Shown here: positions 10,766 to 21,700 of the stretch, piece by piece
Numbering within the stretch: position 1 is the first letter of the stretch
Layout of the letters: the number at the start of each line of letters is the position of its first letter
Made by a program: the position numbers and the translations under genes
DNA from: Mesostigma viride
Lineage: Eukaryota; Streptophyta; Mesostigmatophyceae; Mesostigmatales; Mesostigmataceae
Assembly: GCA_009746045.1 (NCBI GenBank)
Contig: RPFO01001985.1
Location: 24,607 to 88,606 of the forward strand
DNA length: 64,000 bases
Direction of reading: 5' to 3'
The notes under the pieces: generated by a model
What the model saw: the letters and a program-made list of their open reading frames with translations, nothing else
The model's database searches: none
What the model was told of the DNA's origin: nothing

Positions 10766-12301
10766 ATCTACAACATGAAGCCAACACTGTTGTATCCTAG
10801 CTCTCTACCCTAGGGGTCCTGTCTAGCGTGCTTCCTGGAATACATGGAGGTGCATGTGCACTTGGGCACCCAGATCGAGTAGGTGGCAGTTTACACCCAT
10901 CACCAACAGGTTGTATCACATAATGTAGTAAAAACACTATTAACTGGGACATGGACGCATGGTGATCCAACGCCATATTTGAAGTGAGACAACTAATATG
11001 CCCCTAGTCAGCTGCACATGTGTTACATGATTTCATGTTATTAATTCCAATATTTGTAACACGTACGTTTCGAACATAACAAATTAATTCATGGAATAGT
11101 ATCGTGTGGCTGTTGTGGGTACGTCACGGACAACTTCTTTTCCCCAACAAAGATAGTGGATGTCTCCCCAAGACGTCAATATGTACATGTAGGTCCACTA
11201 CTATATAGCCTAAAAACAGCGGCCCAGACTTAATTAGTAACTCGCTCCTGCTGGGGCCCTCGTGGATCAAAATAACCCTAAGAATTATAGTTGTCTCACT
11301 TAATATACTGCTAGCTACCATGATATCCTTGATGGCTATACACAACAACAGGGGAACTGATACAACCGTCCTTCTTTCAGTATAAAGGATCTAGTCAGGT
11401 CACAGTTGCCATCTGAAATGCTCAGTAGCACCGCCTGGCATCTATACAGTGTGGGTGCAATATATTTAAAACAGTCCCAAGGTCAGCAGATGCATAGGGG
11501 ATGCAATCACACCAGGCTGTCTCCTTTACACCATGCAGGGTCATCCTTACCCTGGGTAGTAAAACATATTATCATGGGCGTGGAGCCTTCTTGACAAAGC
11601 TGCATGGGCATTAATGCAATGTGTGCAACAAGTGTGCTCGATCCATGTGGGCCTTGTTCATCATGCATTCGTCCAGGAATACATCTCTCACTCCATACAT
11701 GTGTCCAGGATTCAAGTTTTGTACCTATGCTCCTGTCAGGCCATTAATTAATTAATTAATTAATTAGGAACATAACTCCGTTGGGAGTATATGTAGCACA
11801 TAGCCCTGAGAAGGGGCATATGAGCCTATAATACATTCTAAGCTACTTCCTGCAAGGGTGGGAATGTAAACAACACTTGCTCTAGGTGCACCAGGGCACC
11901 CGCACCCTCATGGTCTATCACGCTATGCCCGGGTAAGGGGGGAGCATGCCTGTGAGGGGGAAGATCATCATGGCTATACAGGAGCTATGGCATGGCTTCT
12001 CAGCAGGGAGTGACTCCCTGCATGGGCACAACATTACTAAATAAGGCTAGGCATCGTCTGGAGTGTGGCTCATCATAGGCACACATGTACATGATGAAAT
12101 AAAGCGCGTGGCTTAGCTGGGATAGGGCCTCTAGGAGGCGTATACATGTACATGGCCACGGTCTATCTATTCTACACTACTACTGCTGTATTCCCCTAAG
12201 CTGGGGCGCCTGGAGTGTCAGGCCATGACAGGATGAAACTGGAGCTGCAGCTATTGAGACAAAGCCGGGAAGCCCAGGATACATGCGTGCATGGTGAACA
12301 C
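10766..12301. other. Non-coding stretch, repeat-derived
   Basis: No convincing gene. About 11130-11240 resembles 58915-59010 (shared CCCAAGACGTCAATAT and surrounding sequence), so this is part of a dispersed repeat. TTAATTAA runs near 11743-11765 precede a GGAACATAACTCCGTTGGGA motif related to those at 20880 and 60765. Confidence 0.4.
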
Positions 12302-13978
12302 CTAAACAGGGTGTGCCTCAGCCACAATATACATGCAGGCTAGCGTGTCCTTGGCCCTGTCGCCAATTGCACCTTCCAAGGGCACGGTGTTCCTGGGGTG
12401 AACAAAACTGTCCACTTCACGCCACGCCGCGGCCCTGCCAGCGCGCCGTAGGAGCTGCCAGTGCTTCTCCGCTTTATACACGAGGACGGCGCAGAGCCAC
12501 GCAGTCACCTCGTACCTTTTACGCTCTTCGCCCCCCACCGTGATGCGTACCACGATCTCTTCCGGCAGTTGGTGCGCAGTCTTTGCCGGCAGAGTCTCCA
12601 TGAAGAAGTCCATGACCGGGATCATGGAGGGGACAGTCTTGAAGACTCGTACAGGGGGTTCATGGAAACCCGCGCACCCAGGGGTGCACAACGTGTTACC
12701 GTTGGTGCCGCACCCTTGGGTCAGCGCCATCTGGATGGCCTCGGCGATGGAGTGTCCACCATGGCGTCGCGATGGCGTGCACTTCATGTGGCAGTCGATA
12801 GGAAGCTTCACGAGCAGCTCCTCCGTGGGGCGACATGTGTGGCCTACTTCGCGGAGGTCGCACCCCTGCAGATGCCACATCACAGTCGTCAAGCAGCGCC
12901 CAGCACCCAGGAATTTGCCCACCGGCTTCTGCAATGCATCAGCGCATCCTTTGTGCACCCTCTTCTGCCACCGCTCGTAATTCTTGCGCGGCTCTGTATC
13001 GATAGCGATAAACCACCGGATGATGCACGTGCCCAGCTCGCATCGCTGGGGGTCATGGGCGCGACCCCTCGCTCGACCCGTGAGAAGCTGTGCTAGCCCG
13101 ACCCCGCCACCAGACACCACCGCAGCTCCCGCGTTGGCAAACTCGATGGCAGCGTCTGGGGCACAGCTGTTATCCCCCCATTTCCCCGTGTGCTCCCGGC
13201 CAGCCTTCACCCTGTGCTCACCGTGCTTTCTCAACAGTTCCGCACTCTCCGTGCAGTGCCTGCAGTCCTCGTCGGGACCAGGACACTCTGCCGGAAATGC
13301 CGGGTCAGTGGTGCGATCGATCTCCACAGGGCTGGCAGTCCCTGCATCATCATCATCCCCAGCAAGGTCGACGGGAAGATCGGCGCAGTCTCCCGCCTTC
13401 ACCCCCGCTGCCTTCTCACTCGACTGTGGCCCTGTCCCTGCATCATCATCATCCAGAGCAAGGTCGAGGGGAAGATCGGCGCAGTCTCCCGCCTTCACCC
13501 CCGCTGCCTTCTCACTCGACTCTGGCCCTGGCGGCTTCCCCACCGTCCCCTCTGCCGCCGCACTCGCCTGAGGATCGACCACCACCAGTACCTTCATCGC
13601 CGCCTCCGCTCTCTGCCTCGCACCACGCTTCCCCTTCTGCAGCGCCTCCGCCTTCCCCCCCGTCTCCCCCTCCGCCGCCATCCTCTCTGGAACTTCCTCG
13701 TCACCCCCCGTACCCGCCGCCTCCGCCTTGCCCCCCGTCCCCACCTCCACACCCCTCGAGTCTGGATCTCCGTCCTTCCCCCCCGTGTTCGACGTCTCCG
13801 CAGCCTGCTGTGCAGCCCGCCTCCTCCTCGTCTGCGGCCCTGGCGACGCCACTACCTCCTTCGCCGCCGGCGTCGATGCCTGACTTTCAGCCACCTTCCT
13901 CTTCCTCTTTTTTGGCTTCCCAATGACCGTGCCGCGGTCCTCCTCATCGGTGGAGGACCCTAACTCAACCACCTCCAC
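12302..13978 (-). CDS. USP/UCH-like cysteine peptidase with repetitive N-terminus
   Basis: 558 aa. The C-terminal half has a papain-like deubiquitinase layout. There is a Cys box GDNSCAPDAAIEF (Cys272), paired-Cys segments at about 318-436 of the kind that form zinc sites in USP fingers, and a C-terminal strand region YEVTAWLCAVLVYKAEKHW, with His506 and Asp523 (REVDSF) as the likely rest of the catalytic triad. Similar Cys peptidases are known as passengers of eukaryotic DNA transposons. The N-terminal 230 residues are disordered, with a nuclear-type basic run (KPKKRKRK) and duplicated blocks around SSEKAAGVKAGDCADLP. Such an enzyme would remove ubiquitin or a ubiquitin-like tag from proteins. 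The family call rests on motif layout only. The true N-terminus may extend into the repeats at 13979-14899. Confidence 0.6.
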   Translation of the reverse strand: MEVVELGSSTDEEDRGTVIGKPKKRKRKVAESQASTPAAKEVVASPGPQTRRRRAAQQAAETSNTGGKDGDPDSRGVEVGTGGKAEAAGTGGDEEVPERMAAEGETGGKAEALQKGKRGARQRAEAAMKVLVVVDPQASAAAEGTVGKPPGPESSEKAAGVKAGDCADLPLDLALDDDDAGTGPQSSEKAAGVKAGDCADLPVDLAGDDDDAGTASPVEIDRTTDPAFPAECPGPDEDCRHCTESAELLRKHGEHRVKAGREHTGKWGDNSCAPDAAIEFANAGAAVVSGGGVGLAQLLTGRARGRAHDPQRCELGTCIIRWFIAIDTEPRKNYERWQKRVHKGCADALQKPVGKFLGAGRCLTTVMWHLQGCDLREVGHTCRPTEELLVKLPIDCHMKCTPSRRHGGHSIAEAIQMALTQGCGTNGNTLCTPGCAGFHEPPVRVFKTVPSMIPVMDFFMETLPAKTAHQLPEEIVVRITVGGEERKRYEVTAWLCAVLVYKAEKHWQLLRRAGRAAAWREVDSFVHPRNTVPLEGAIGDRAKDTLACMYIVAEAHPV

Positions 13979-14899
13979 GTACCCCCTCCCCGCCGCCTCC
14001 GCCTTCCCCCCGGCCCCACCTCCGCATGCCTCGAGTCTGGAACGCCCTCCCCCACCCCCCTCCCCGCCGCCTCCGCCTTCCCCCCCGTGTCCCCCTCCGT
14101 CGCCATCGTCTCGGGAACGACCTCCTCCACCCCCCTCCCCGCCGCCTCCGCCTTCCCCCCCGTGTCCCCCTCCGCCGCCATCGTCTCGGGAACGACCTCC
14201 TCCACCCCCCTCCCCGCCGCCTCCGCCTTCCCCCCCGTGTCCCCCTCCGCCGCCATCGTCTCTGGAACGACCTCCTCCACCCCCCTCCCCGCCGCCTCCG
14301 CCTTCCTCCCCGCCGCATCCGCCACCGGCCCCACCTCCGCACCCCTCGTCTCTGGAACTCCCTCGTCCCCCCCGTCCCCGCCGCCTCCGCCTTCCTCCCC
14401 GCCTCCGCCCCCGTCTCCCCCTCCTCCGCCATCGTCTCTAGAACTCCCTCGTCCCCCCCGTCCCCGCCGCCTCCGCCTTCCTCCCCGCCTCCGGCCCCGT
14501 CTCCCCCTCCTCCGCCATCGTCTCTGGAACTCCCTCCTCCACCCCCCTCCCCGCCACCTCCGCCTCCGCCCCCGGCCTCTGTGCCGCCCTCCCCGGCTGC
14601 CCTGTGGCCTGCTTCTTCGTCAGTCTCCCTGCCGTTGCCAGGCCCTCGCGGGGCTGCCCTGTGGCCCGCTTCTTCGGCAGTCCCCCTGCCGTTGCCAGGC
14701 CCTCGCGGGGCTGCCCTGTGGCCCGCTTCTTCGGCAGTCCCCCTGCCGTTGCCAGGCCCTCGCGGGGCTGCCCTGTGGCCCGCTTCTTCGGCAGTCTCCC
14801 TTCCGTTGCCAGGCCCTCGCGGAGCGGCCCAGTGGTCGCATGTCCTGGCTGCCCAAGTGGAGCCGTTACTCCATGCATGTGGATGCCTCCCAGCTGCAT
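13979..14899 (-). pseudogene. Coding-repeat extension upstream of the peptidase (frame-shifted)
   Basis: On the minus strand this region encodes two repeat types. One has 25-aa units around GVEEVVPETMAAEGDTGGKA (75-bp period, about 13980-14560). The other has 19-aa units around REGLATAGGLPKKRATGQP (57-bp period, about 14610-14840). The 25-aa unit also occurs inside the peptidase N-terminus, so the two regions share an origin. The frame changes between blocks (small indels in C/G runs), so the segment is either a decayed N-terminal extension, separate exons, or affected by assembly errors in the repeats. A start at 14899 (MQLGGIHMHGV) is possible. Confidence 0.4.
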
Positions 14900-14980
14900 G
14901 TTCCCACAGAATAAAGTAAAACAAGGAGTCTAGGGGAAAGGTGTAAGGACCCCGGCAAAAAGGATGCGTATTCTCTTCCA

Positions 14981-15715
14981 TTACACCCATCCATGCATGC
15001 CAGCACCCCATTACACCCATCCACGCATGCCAGCACCCCATTACACCCATCCATGCATGCCAGCACCCCATTACAACCATCCATGCATGCCAGCACCCCA
15101 TTACACCCATCCATGCATGCCAGCACCCCATTACAACCATCCATGCATGCCAGCACCCCATGACACCCATCCATGCATGCCAGCACCCCATTACACCCAT
15201 CCACGCATGCCAGCACCCCATTACACCCATCCACGCATGCCAGCACCCCATTACACCCATCCACGCATGCCAGCACCCCATTACAACCATCCATGCATGC
15301 CAGCACCCCATGACACCCATCCATGCATGCCAGCACCCCATTACACCCATCCACGCATGCCAGCACCCCATTACACCCATCCACGCATGCCAGCACCCCA
15401 TTACACCCATCCACGCATGCCAGCACCCCATTACAACCATCCATGCATGCCAGCACCCCATTACACCCATCCATGCATGCCAGCACCCCATTACAACCAT
15501 CCATGCATGCCAGCACCCCATTACACCCATCCATGCATGCCAGCACCCCATTACAACCATCCACGCATGCCAGCACCCCATTACACCCATCCACGCATGC
15601 CAGCACCCCATTACACCCATCCACGCATGCCAGCACCCCATTACACCCATCCACGCATGCCAGCACCCCATTACACCCATCCATGCATGCCAGCACCCCA
15701 TTACACCCACATTCT
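14981..15715. repeat. 30-bp minisatellite, about 24 units
   Basis: Unit TTACACCCATCCATGCATGC plus CAGCACCCCA, perfectly in register at 30 bp over 730 bp, with only C/A and T/C variants. Open frames across it in several phases (for example VMGCWHAWMG on the minus strand) follow from the period being a multiple of three and are not evidence of a gene. Confidence 0.95.
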
Positions 15716-16133
15716 TTCCGTCCTGTTGCCCATACCATCTGGCTGTCCTCCTACTCAATTCCAATTCTCTGCCCCCCCCCCCCCCCCCTGGACACGTCTC
15801 CTTGCACATGTAACTTTGGCTTCCCCTCCCATCTGTTTGATTCTACATCTCTTCAGCATCTTGTCCGATGCCGCCCCCCTCACCCCTCTCGTGCCACAGA
15901 TTCAGTGCTGAGAGAAAGCGGGTTACGCATTGAGTCATTCATGCAGTATCAGCAAAGAGGACAGCCGATATTCGCATGTGCTGTGCCTAACATTACATCC
16001 ACCAGCAGGGAGAGAAAGCACAGGCCACATTTTGCTGTCACATATGAATAAGTAATCAACGCGCTGTTCCCATATGCAAATAAAGATTGTCGTCAACATG
16101 TTGCATGCAACAAGCAATCACACAGTCGCCTAC

Positions 16134-17285
16134 CTGAGCAGACAGTGCCATGTGTGCCAGCATGCGCGGCCCGAAGGAGCCCTCCCCCGCAGTAACCAAC
16201 GCAGCCGCCACGTGGGGCAACGACGCCACTGCGCGGTTGCAGATCATCTGACACAACGCCGCGGCGTCCAGGACAAGTGCATCCCCCGGTGTTCCCGACA
16301 ACCCTTCTCCAGGTACAGCTGCCGCCTGCGAGCACGCACCCACTGGGTCCTGCATCTCCTTCAGACACTTGCCGCTCCAATAACGGACCGCCCGCGTTAG
16401 TTGCCTCCTCTGCACACATGTCAAGGATATGCACAAATCAGCACAGCAACGGTTTACAGCAACAACACATGAGAAGAACAGTCCACACATGTCCAGCATT
16501 GCCGTTCATGCTTCCTCTAACTTCGTAGTAGTATACAAACATCCATGTACACGTGCAGCACATGAAGAAGCAAAGGGGAACTCACCGCAACCAAATACGG
16601 TGACTCCTTCCCATTCTTCTTCTTCTTCTTCTCACCGCTGACCGCCTGCGCAACCTCTTCCTCGCCCTCATCACTCTCCTCGGTCCCCTTCTTCTTCTTC
16701 TCACCGCTGACCGCCTGCGCAACCTCTTCCTCGCCCTCATCACTCTCCTCGGTCCCCGCCACCTCTCCGGGCTTCTCCATGGCCTCATTACCAGCTGTGA
16801 CATGCTTACAAAAAGTAGCCCGACGGCCCTGCAATGCGTCAAGCATGTACTTTGATACCGCCAGTCTCTCCCAGTTGGATGTGCTCTGACACCCTTTGGA
16901 CGCTTGATCGAATTGCTCGGGCAGCTTATACTGTTGCGCCTGCGGTGCAAGGGCAGAGACGCACAGCGAGACACACGCAGGCAACCGCTCGACAAACCCA
17001 GGACCGTTCAGTTATGATGGTCACGCGCCATCATTAGCACTGCGATCAAAGACAGTCAGTAACCATCGATGTATTGGTCGGCAGCACCCCGCGACCCGAC
17101 ACGGTGCTTCCAACGGGACATTGTTACCCATCAGATACATATACCCGCCGATGAATCACAAGCAAGACTACAATGTGAATACTCATGAAGGAACTTACCA
17201 CCACGTGGAAATTGCTGCGCGCATATTCCATCGCGGATACATACTGTTGTGACTCCCAAACGGATCGACAATCTTTAGCGGCCAT
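16134..17285 (-). CDS. Unknown spliced gene (three exons seen, 3' end unresolved)
   Basis: Exon 1 17285-17199 (MAAKDCRSVWESQQYVSAME, 29 aa, donor GTAAGT), exon 2 16987-16586 (134 aa, donor GTGAGT) and exon 3 16409-16134 (92 aa, acceptor GTGTGCAG, donor GTAGGC) all join in phase 0. Exon 2 carries a duplicated acidic-basic block GTEESDEGEEEVAQAVSGEK followed by lysine runs. Exon 3 is helical and Ala-rich (VASLPHVAAALVTAGEG). The acceptor of exon 2 is less certain. No family recognised. Further 3' exons probably lie below 16134. The gene is divergent from the 2OG oxygenase at 18152, with minisatellite array 2 between them. Confidence 0.5.
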
Positions 17286-17505
17286 TGCTACGGTTGCGTA
17301 CTGCCTGCAAGGTAATTACCGTTAACGTGATCCAATAATTACCTCAGGCTCACGTGATCGGGGGGACAGATGTTGATACCTCATTACCTCTGCCTGTACT
17401 GCTGTCACTGCACTGTACAACCATGCATTTGCGTGCCACTACCTAAATACATCATACACGATGCATCTTACAATTGCCAGCATGGCACCCGATCGATCGA
17501 GTGCG

Positions 17506-18013
17506 TGTACCACCTGTACGGTATTTGTGTACCACCCCGCTCCTTCCCACGGCAGGTACGCAGCGACTCGCTGTGGTCCTGGCTGCAGTTGTGTACCACC
17601 TGTACGGTTTTTGTGTACCACCTCCCTCCTTCCCACGGCAGGTACGCAGCGACTCGCTGTGGTCCTGGCTGCAGTTGTGTACCACCTGTACGGTATTTGT
17701 GTACCACCCCGCTCCTTCCCACGGCAGGTACGCAGCGACTCGCTGTTGTCCTGGCTGCAGTTGTGTACCACCTGTACGGTATTTGTGTACCACCCCGCTC
17801 CTTCCCACGGCAGGTACGCAGCGACTCGCTGTTGTCCTGGCTGCAGTTGTGTACCACCTGTACGGTATTTGTGTACCACCCCGCTCCTTCCCACGGCAGG
17901 TACGCAGCGACTCGCTGTTGTCCTGGCTGCAGTTGTGTACCACCTGTACGGTATTTGTGTACCACCCCCCTCGATCCTTCTGGCGGCAGGCACGCAGCGA
18001 CCCGCTGTTGTCC
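17506..18013 (-). repeat. 86-bp minisatellite array 2 (about six units, reverse orientation)
   Basis: Same unit as array 1 but inverted, so that when read in the direction of the oxygenase gene it has the orientation array 3 shows relative to the transposase gene. Lies between the gene starts at 17285 (minus) and 18152 (plus), ending about 140 bp before the latter. Confidence 0.95.
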
Positions 18014-18151
18014 TGGCAGCTCGTAAATTAATAATGTCAATGTTGTCCTCAAGGTTGGTATAGCTGTCGCTGCACGGCGGAAGTCCTCCCGATCGATACA
18101 GCCTTTACATATTATCGGTTGCTTTTGAACCCTGTTGTTCTTTGCCGGTCT

Positions 18152-19168
18152 ATGATGGATTCCGTAGTAATGTTGGAATCCGACTTGGCAAGTGAGCAGG
18201 AAGTCGCCAAGGCGTGCAAAGCCATGAAGAAGATGCAAGCCAACATCATGAAGGCAAACAGGTGGCGCGACATCGACCAGAAAGCTGCTATCAAGAGGGC
18301 TGGTGGATTGCTGGCATATAGGAAGCAGCAGGCGGAAAGGCAAAAAGCAAGGCGGGAGGCGGCCAAGAAGGTTCCTGCCAAGAAAAAAACGCCCGCCGCA
18401 TTGAAAGCCGAAGAGAACCACCGTGTGGGCAACCGGAAGAATGCCGGGGAAAAGGCGATTGAAAACGTGGCATTGCGTGAGAGGAACATTGCCGAAACCC
18501 CTTTACAAAAGAAGTGTGCGGCGGATATCAGGGAGAGGGGATACACTGTCATACGAGGCATCGTAAGCGAGGAAGTACGCGTGCAGATGCTGAATGCTGC
18601 GCAAGACATGCCGGATACTAAATTTGACAGAATTTTTCGGAAGTACAACGAGAACACCAAGACGTTTTCATTCCCTCCAAAGCAACGTAGCCAAGCCCTT
18701 ATCGACGAAGACAGCCCGTTTGGGAAGCTCGTCTTGGGATTGGCGGTCAAGATCCTGCATGCTGCGCTGGACATGTCCTACGTGCCTAAGCCACGTGAGT
18801 TGCTGGTGCTCCGAAGCCTGGCTAACTGCAAAGAACAAGGGCCCCATTCCGATCTTACACGTGAAGTTTTGGCATGGGAGGTATACTTCCCAGTAAGTTG
18901 CATCATCGCTGTACAACCCGACACACGTTGGGTTTCGTACGACAATAGTATCCGCCATTATAGGAAGAGGGACATCTCCAAGAGGGGGGAGGGAAAAACT
19001 GAGGTGATGCTCAATCCTGGTGATGTTGTTTTATGGCATGGAGCACATGTGCATGCTGGTGCCGCGTACCAGGTGGAAAATCGCCGCATTTTTTTCAAGG
19101 GCATCAGCACGGCAAGGCGACTGGGCAACCAGGGTCTCGCAGATAGCGTTTGCCCAGTGATTGTGTAA
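18152..19168 (+). CDS. 2-oxoglutarate/Fe(II)-dependent oxygenase, PhyH-like
   Basis: About 338 aa from the ATG at 18152. The N-terminal 120 residues are a Lys/Ala-rich basic helix that may bind nucleic acid or direct nuclear import. The enzyme domain begins [20 protein letters not shown], a typical start of phytanoyl-CoA-hydroxylase-type folds. Iron ligands are predicted to be His232 and Asp234 (GPHSD) and a His near 299-301 ([10 protein letters not shown], after NPGDVVLW); Arg311 or Arg312 (NRRIFFKG) would bind the 2-oxoglutarate carboxylate. The metal and co-substrate set looks complete. The substrate is unknown; protein, nucleic acid and small molecules are all possible. The stop falls within GTGTAAGT, which could also be a splice donor into the repeat that follows. 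Cargo of the putative element, divergent from the 16134-17285 gene. Confidence 0.65.
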   Translation: MMDSVVMLESDLASEQEVAKACKAMKKMQANIMKANRWRDIDQKAAIKRAGGLLAYRKQQAERQKARREAAKKVPAKKKTPAALKAEENHRVGNRKNAGEKAIENVALRERNIAETPLQKKCAADIRERGYTVIRGIVSEEVRVQMLNAAQDMPDTKFDRIFRKYNENTKTFSFPPKQRSQALIDEDSPFGKLVLGLAVKILHAALDMSYVPKPRELLVLRSLANCKEQGPHSDLTREVLAWEVYFPVSCIIAVQPDTRWVSYDNSIRHYRKRDISKRGEGKTEVMLNPGDVVLWHGAHVHAGAAYQVENRRIFFKGISTARRLGNQGLADSVCPVIV

Positions 19169-19170
19169 GT

Positions 19171-20788
19171 AGTCCACCACCCACCCACCCACCCACCCAC
19201 CATCCATCCATCCACATCCATCCATCCCACCCACCCACCCACCCACCACCCACCCACCCACCCACCCACCCACCCACCCACCCACCCACCCACCCACCCA
19301 CCCACCCTCCCTCCCTCCCTCCCTCCCTCCCTCCCTCCCTCCCTCCCTCCCTCCCTCCCTCCCTCCTCCCTCCCTCCCTCCCTCCTCCCTCCCTCCCTCC
19401 CTCCCTCCCTCCCTCCCTCCCTCCCTCCCTCCCCTCCCTCCCTCCCTCCCTCCCTCCCTCCCTCCCCCCTCCCTCCCTCCCTCCCTCCCTCCCTCCCTCC
19501 TCCCTCCCTCCTCCCTCCCTCCCTCCCTCCCTCCTCCCTCCTCCCTCCTCCCTCCCTCCCTCCCTCCCAGCCTCCCTCCCTCCCTTCCTCCCTCCCTCCC
19601 TCCCTCCCTCCCTCCCTCCCTCCATCCATCCATCCATCCATCCATCCATCCATCCATCCATCCATCCATCCCTCCCTCCCTCCCTCCCTCCCTCCATCCA
19701 TCCTCCCTCCCTCCCTCCCTCCCTCCCTCCATCCATCCATCCATCCATCCATCCATCCATCCATCCATCCATCCATCCATCCATCCCTCCCTCCCTCCCT
19801 CCCTCCCTCCCTCCTCCATCCATCCATCCATCCATCCATCCATCCATCCATCCATCCATCCATCCATCCATCCCTCCCTCCCTCCCTCCCTCCCCCTCCC
19901 TCCCTCCCTCCCTCCATCCATCCATCCATCCATCCATCCATCCCCCTCCCTCCCTCCATCCATCCATCCATCCATCCATCCATCCATCCATCCATCCATC
20001 CATCCATCCATCCATCCATCCATCCATCCATCCATCCATCCATCCATCCATCCATCCATCCATCCAGCCATCCAGCCAGCCATCCATCCATCCATCCATC
20101 CATCCATCCATCCATCCATCCATCCATCCATCCATCCATCCATCCATCCATCCATCCATCCATCCATCCAGCCATCCATCCATCCATCCATCCATCCATC
20201 CATCCATCCATCCATCCATCCATCCATCCATCCATCCATCCATCCAGCCAGCCATCCATCCATCCATCCATCCATCCATCCATCCATCCATCCATCCATC
20301 CATCCATCCATCCATCCATCCATCCATCCATCCATCCATCCATCCATCCATCCATCCCTCCCTCCCTCCCTCCCTCCCTCCCTCCATCCATCCATCCATC
20401 CATCCATCCATCCATCCATCCATCCATCCATCCCTCCCTCCCTCCCTCCCTCCCTCCCTCCCTCCCTCCATCCATCCATCCATCCATCCATCCCTCCCTC
20501 CCTCCCTCCATCCATCCATCCATCCATCCATCCATCCATCCATCCATCCATCCATCCATCCATCCATCCATCCATCCATCCATCCATCCATCCATCCATC
20601 CATCCATCCATCCATCCATCCAGCCATCCAGCCAGCCAGCCATCCATCCATCCATCCATCCATCCATCCATCCATCCATCCATCCATCCATCCATCCATC
20701 CATCCATCCATCCATCCATCCATCCATCCATCCATCCATCCATCCATCCATCCATCCATCCATCCATCCATCCATCCATCCATCCATG
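19171..20788 (-). repeat. 1.6-kb CCAC/CCTC/CCAT tetranucleotide array
   Basis: Starts within a few bases of the oxygenase stop codon and runs through CCAC, CCTC and then CCAT blocks with rare CCAG units. At its right end (20789-20815) the flank reads GGGAGCACGAGTTTAACC, the reverse complement of the flank that precedes the plus-strand ATGG arrays. All long open frames across it are artefacts of the repeat. Confidence 0.97.
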
Positions 20789-21277
20789 AAGCAGAAAGGG
20801 AGCACGAGTTTAACCTTGCATGAAGTAGCCTAGGATGTCTTAAACGCCATATGCCCCTTCTCATGGATATGTGCTCCATTGACTCCCAACGGAGTGATGT
20901 TCCTCATTAATTAATTAATTAATGAATTAATTAACCTATGAATATGACGCCCCACTTGTCTCGTTGCCTTAAAAAGCCTGGCCCCAGGTTCTGATCACTG
21001 CATGGTAAGATGATCATGCCCTCGCGTTAGGTAGGGCATCCACAAAAGGTCATATCAATTGCTTAATCTCGTGCACCCATTGGCGAGCCACAGATCAGGA
21101 GCCCTCGGAGTGATGGAAAGAAACCTTAACCAAGTTATGTAATATTTGATATCCAGGTGTATCATGCAGTGTACATGGAGCATAGTTGTCTGATTTCACT
21201 TGCAAAGTCTCAGAAAATTTACTAATGGGTCGTTCCCTTACCACGTATATGAATACAGAAAAACATTTAAATAGGAT
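20789..21277. other. Spacer, no gene seen
   Basis: Contains GACTCCCAACGGAGTGATGT and a TTAATTAA run (20905-20935), part of the dispersed module that accompanies the tetranucleotide arrays. No coding feature recognised. Confidence 0.4.
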
Positions 21278-21650
21278 GTCCCCAAAACTGGGCACACGCA
21301 AACTGGGCACGAGCATGACGAATGGGATGCTCACAACCTCAGCCCCATGGCCAACAATATAAATACAATGTCCCCAAAACTGGGCACACGCAAACTGGGC
21401 ACGAGCATGACGAATGGGATGCTCATAACCTTAGCCCCATGGCCAACAATATAAATACAATGTCCCCAAAACTGGGCACACGCAAACTGGGCACGAGCAT
21501 GACGAATGGGATGCTCACAACCTCAGCCCCATGGCCAACAATATAAATACAATGTCCCCAAAACTGGGCACACGCAAACTGGGCACGAGCATTACGAATG
21601 GGATGCTCACAACCTCAGCCCCATGGCAAATAATATAAATACACTGGCCT
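21278..21650. repeat. 92-bp tandem repeat, four units
   Basis: Unit starts GTCCCCAAAACTGGGCACAC at 21278, 21370, 21462 and 21554. It lies just 3' of the transposase stop (21701) and may contain its terminator or polyadenylation region. Confidence 0.93.
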
Positions 21651-21700
21651 CCCTACGTTACAAAATGCCGTGATTATCTGACACGCCCATCCTGTGCAGG

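Noticed and set aside
10184-10813. Long open frames of Met-Asp-Gly-Trp or Ile-His-Pro-Ser repeats (also at 19000-20880 and 59516-60400)
   Set aside because: They run in several frames on both strands because a 4-bp repeat without stops is open in every frame. This is microsatellite, not protein.
14981-15715. Regular 30-bp repeats as a CRISPR array
   Set aside because: Units are contiguous with no unique spacers, and the genome is eukaryotic.
14964-15911. His/Pro/Met repeat protein across the 30-bp minisatellite
   Set aside because: The 30-bp period keeps frames open in several phases on both strands; no start context or non-repeat domain supports it.
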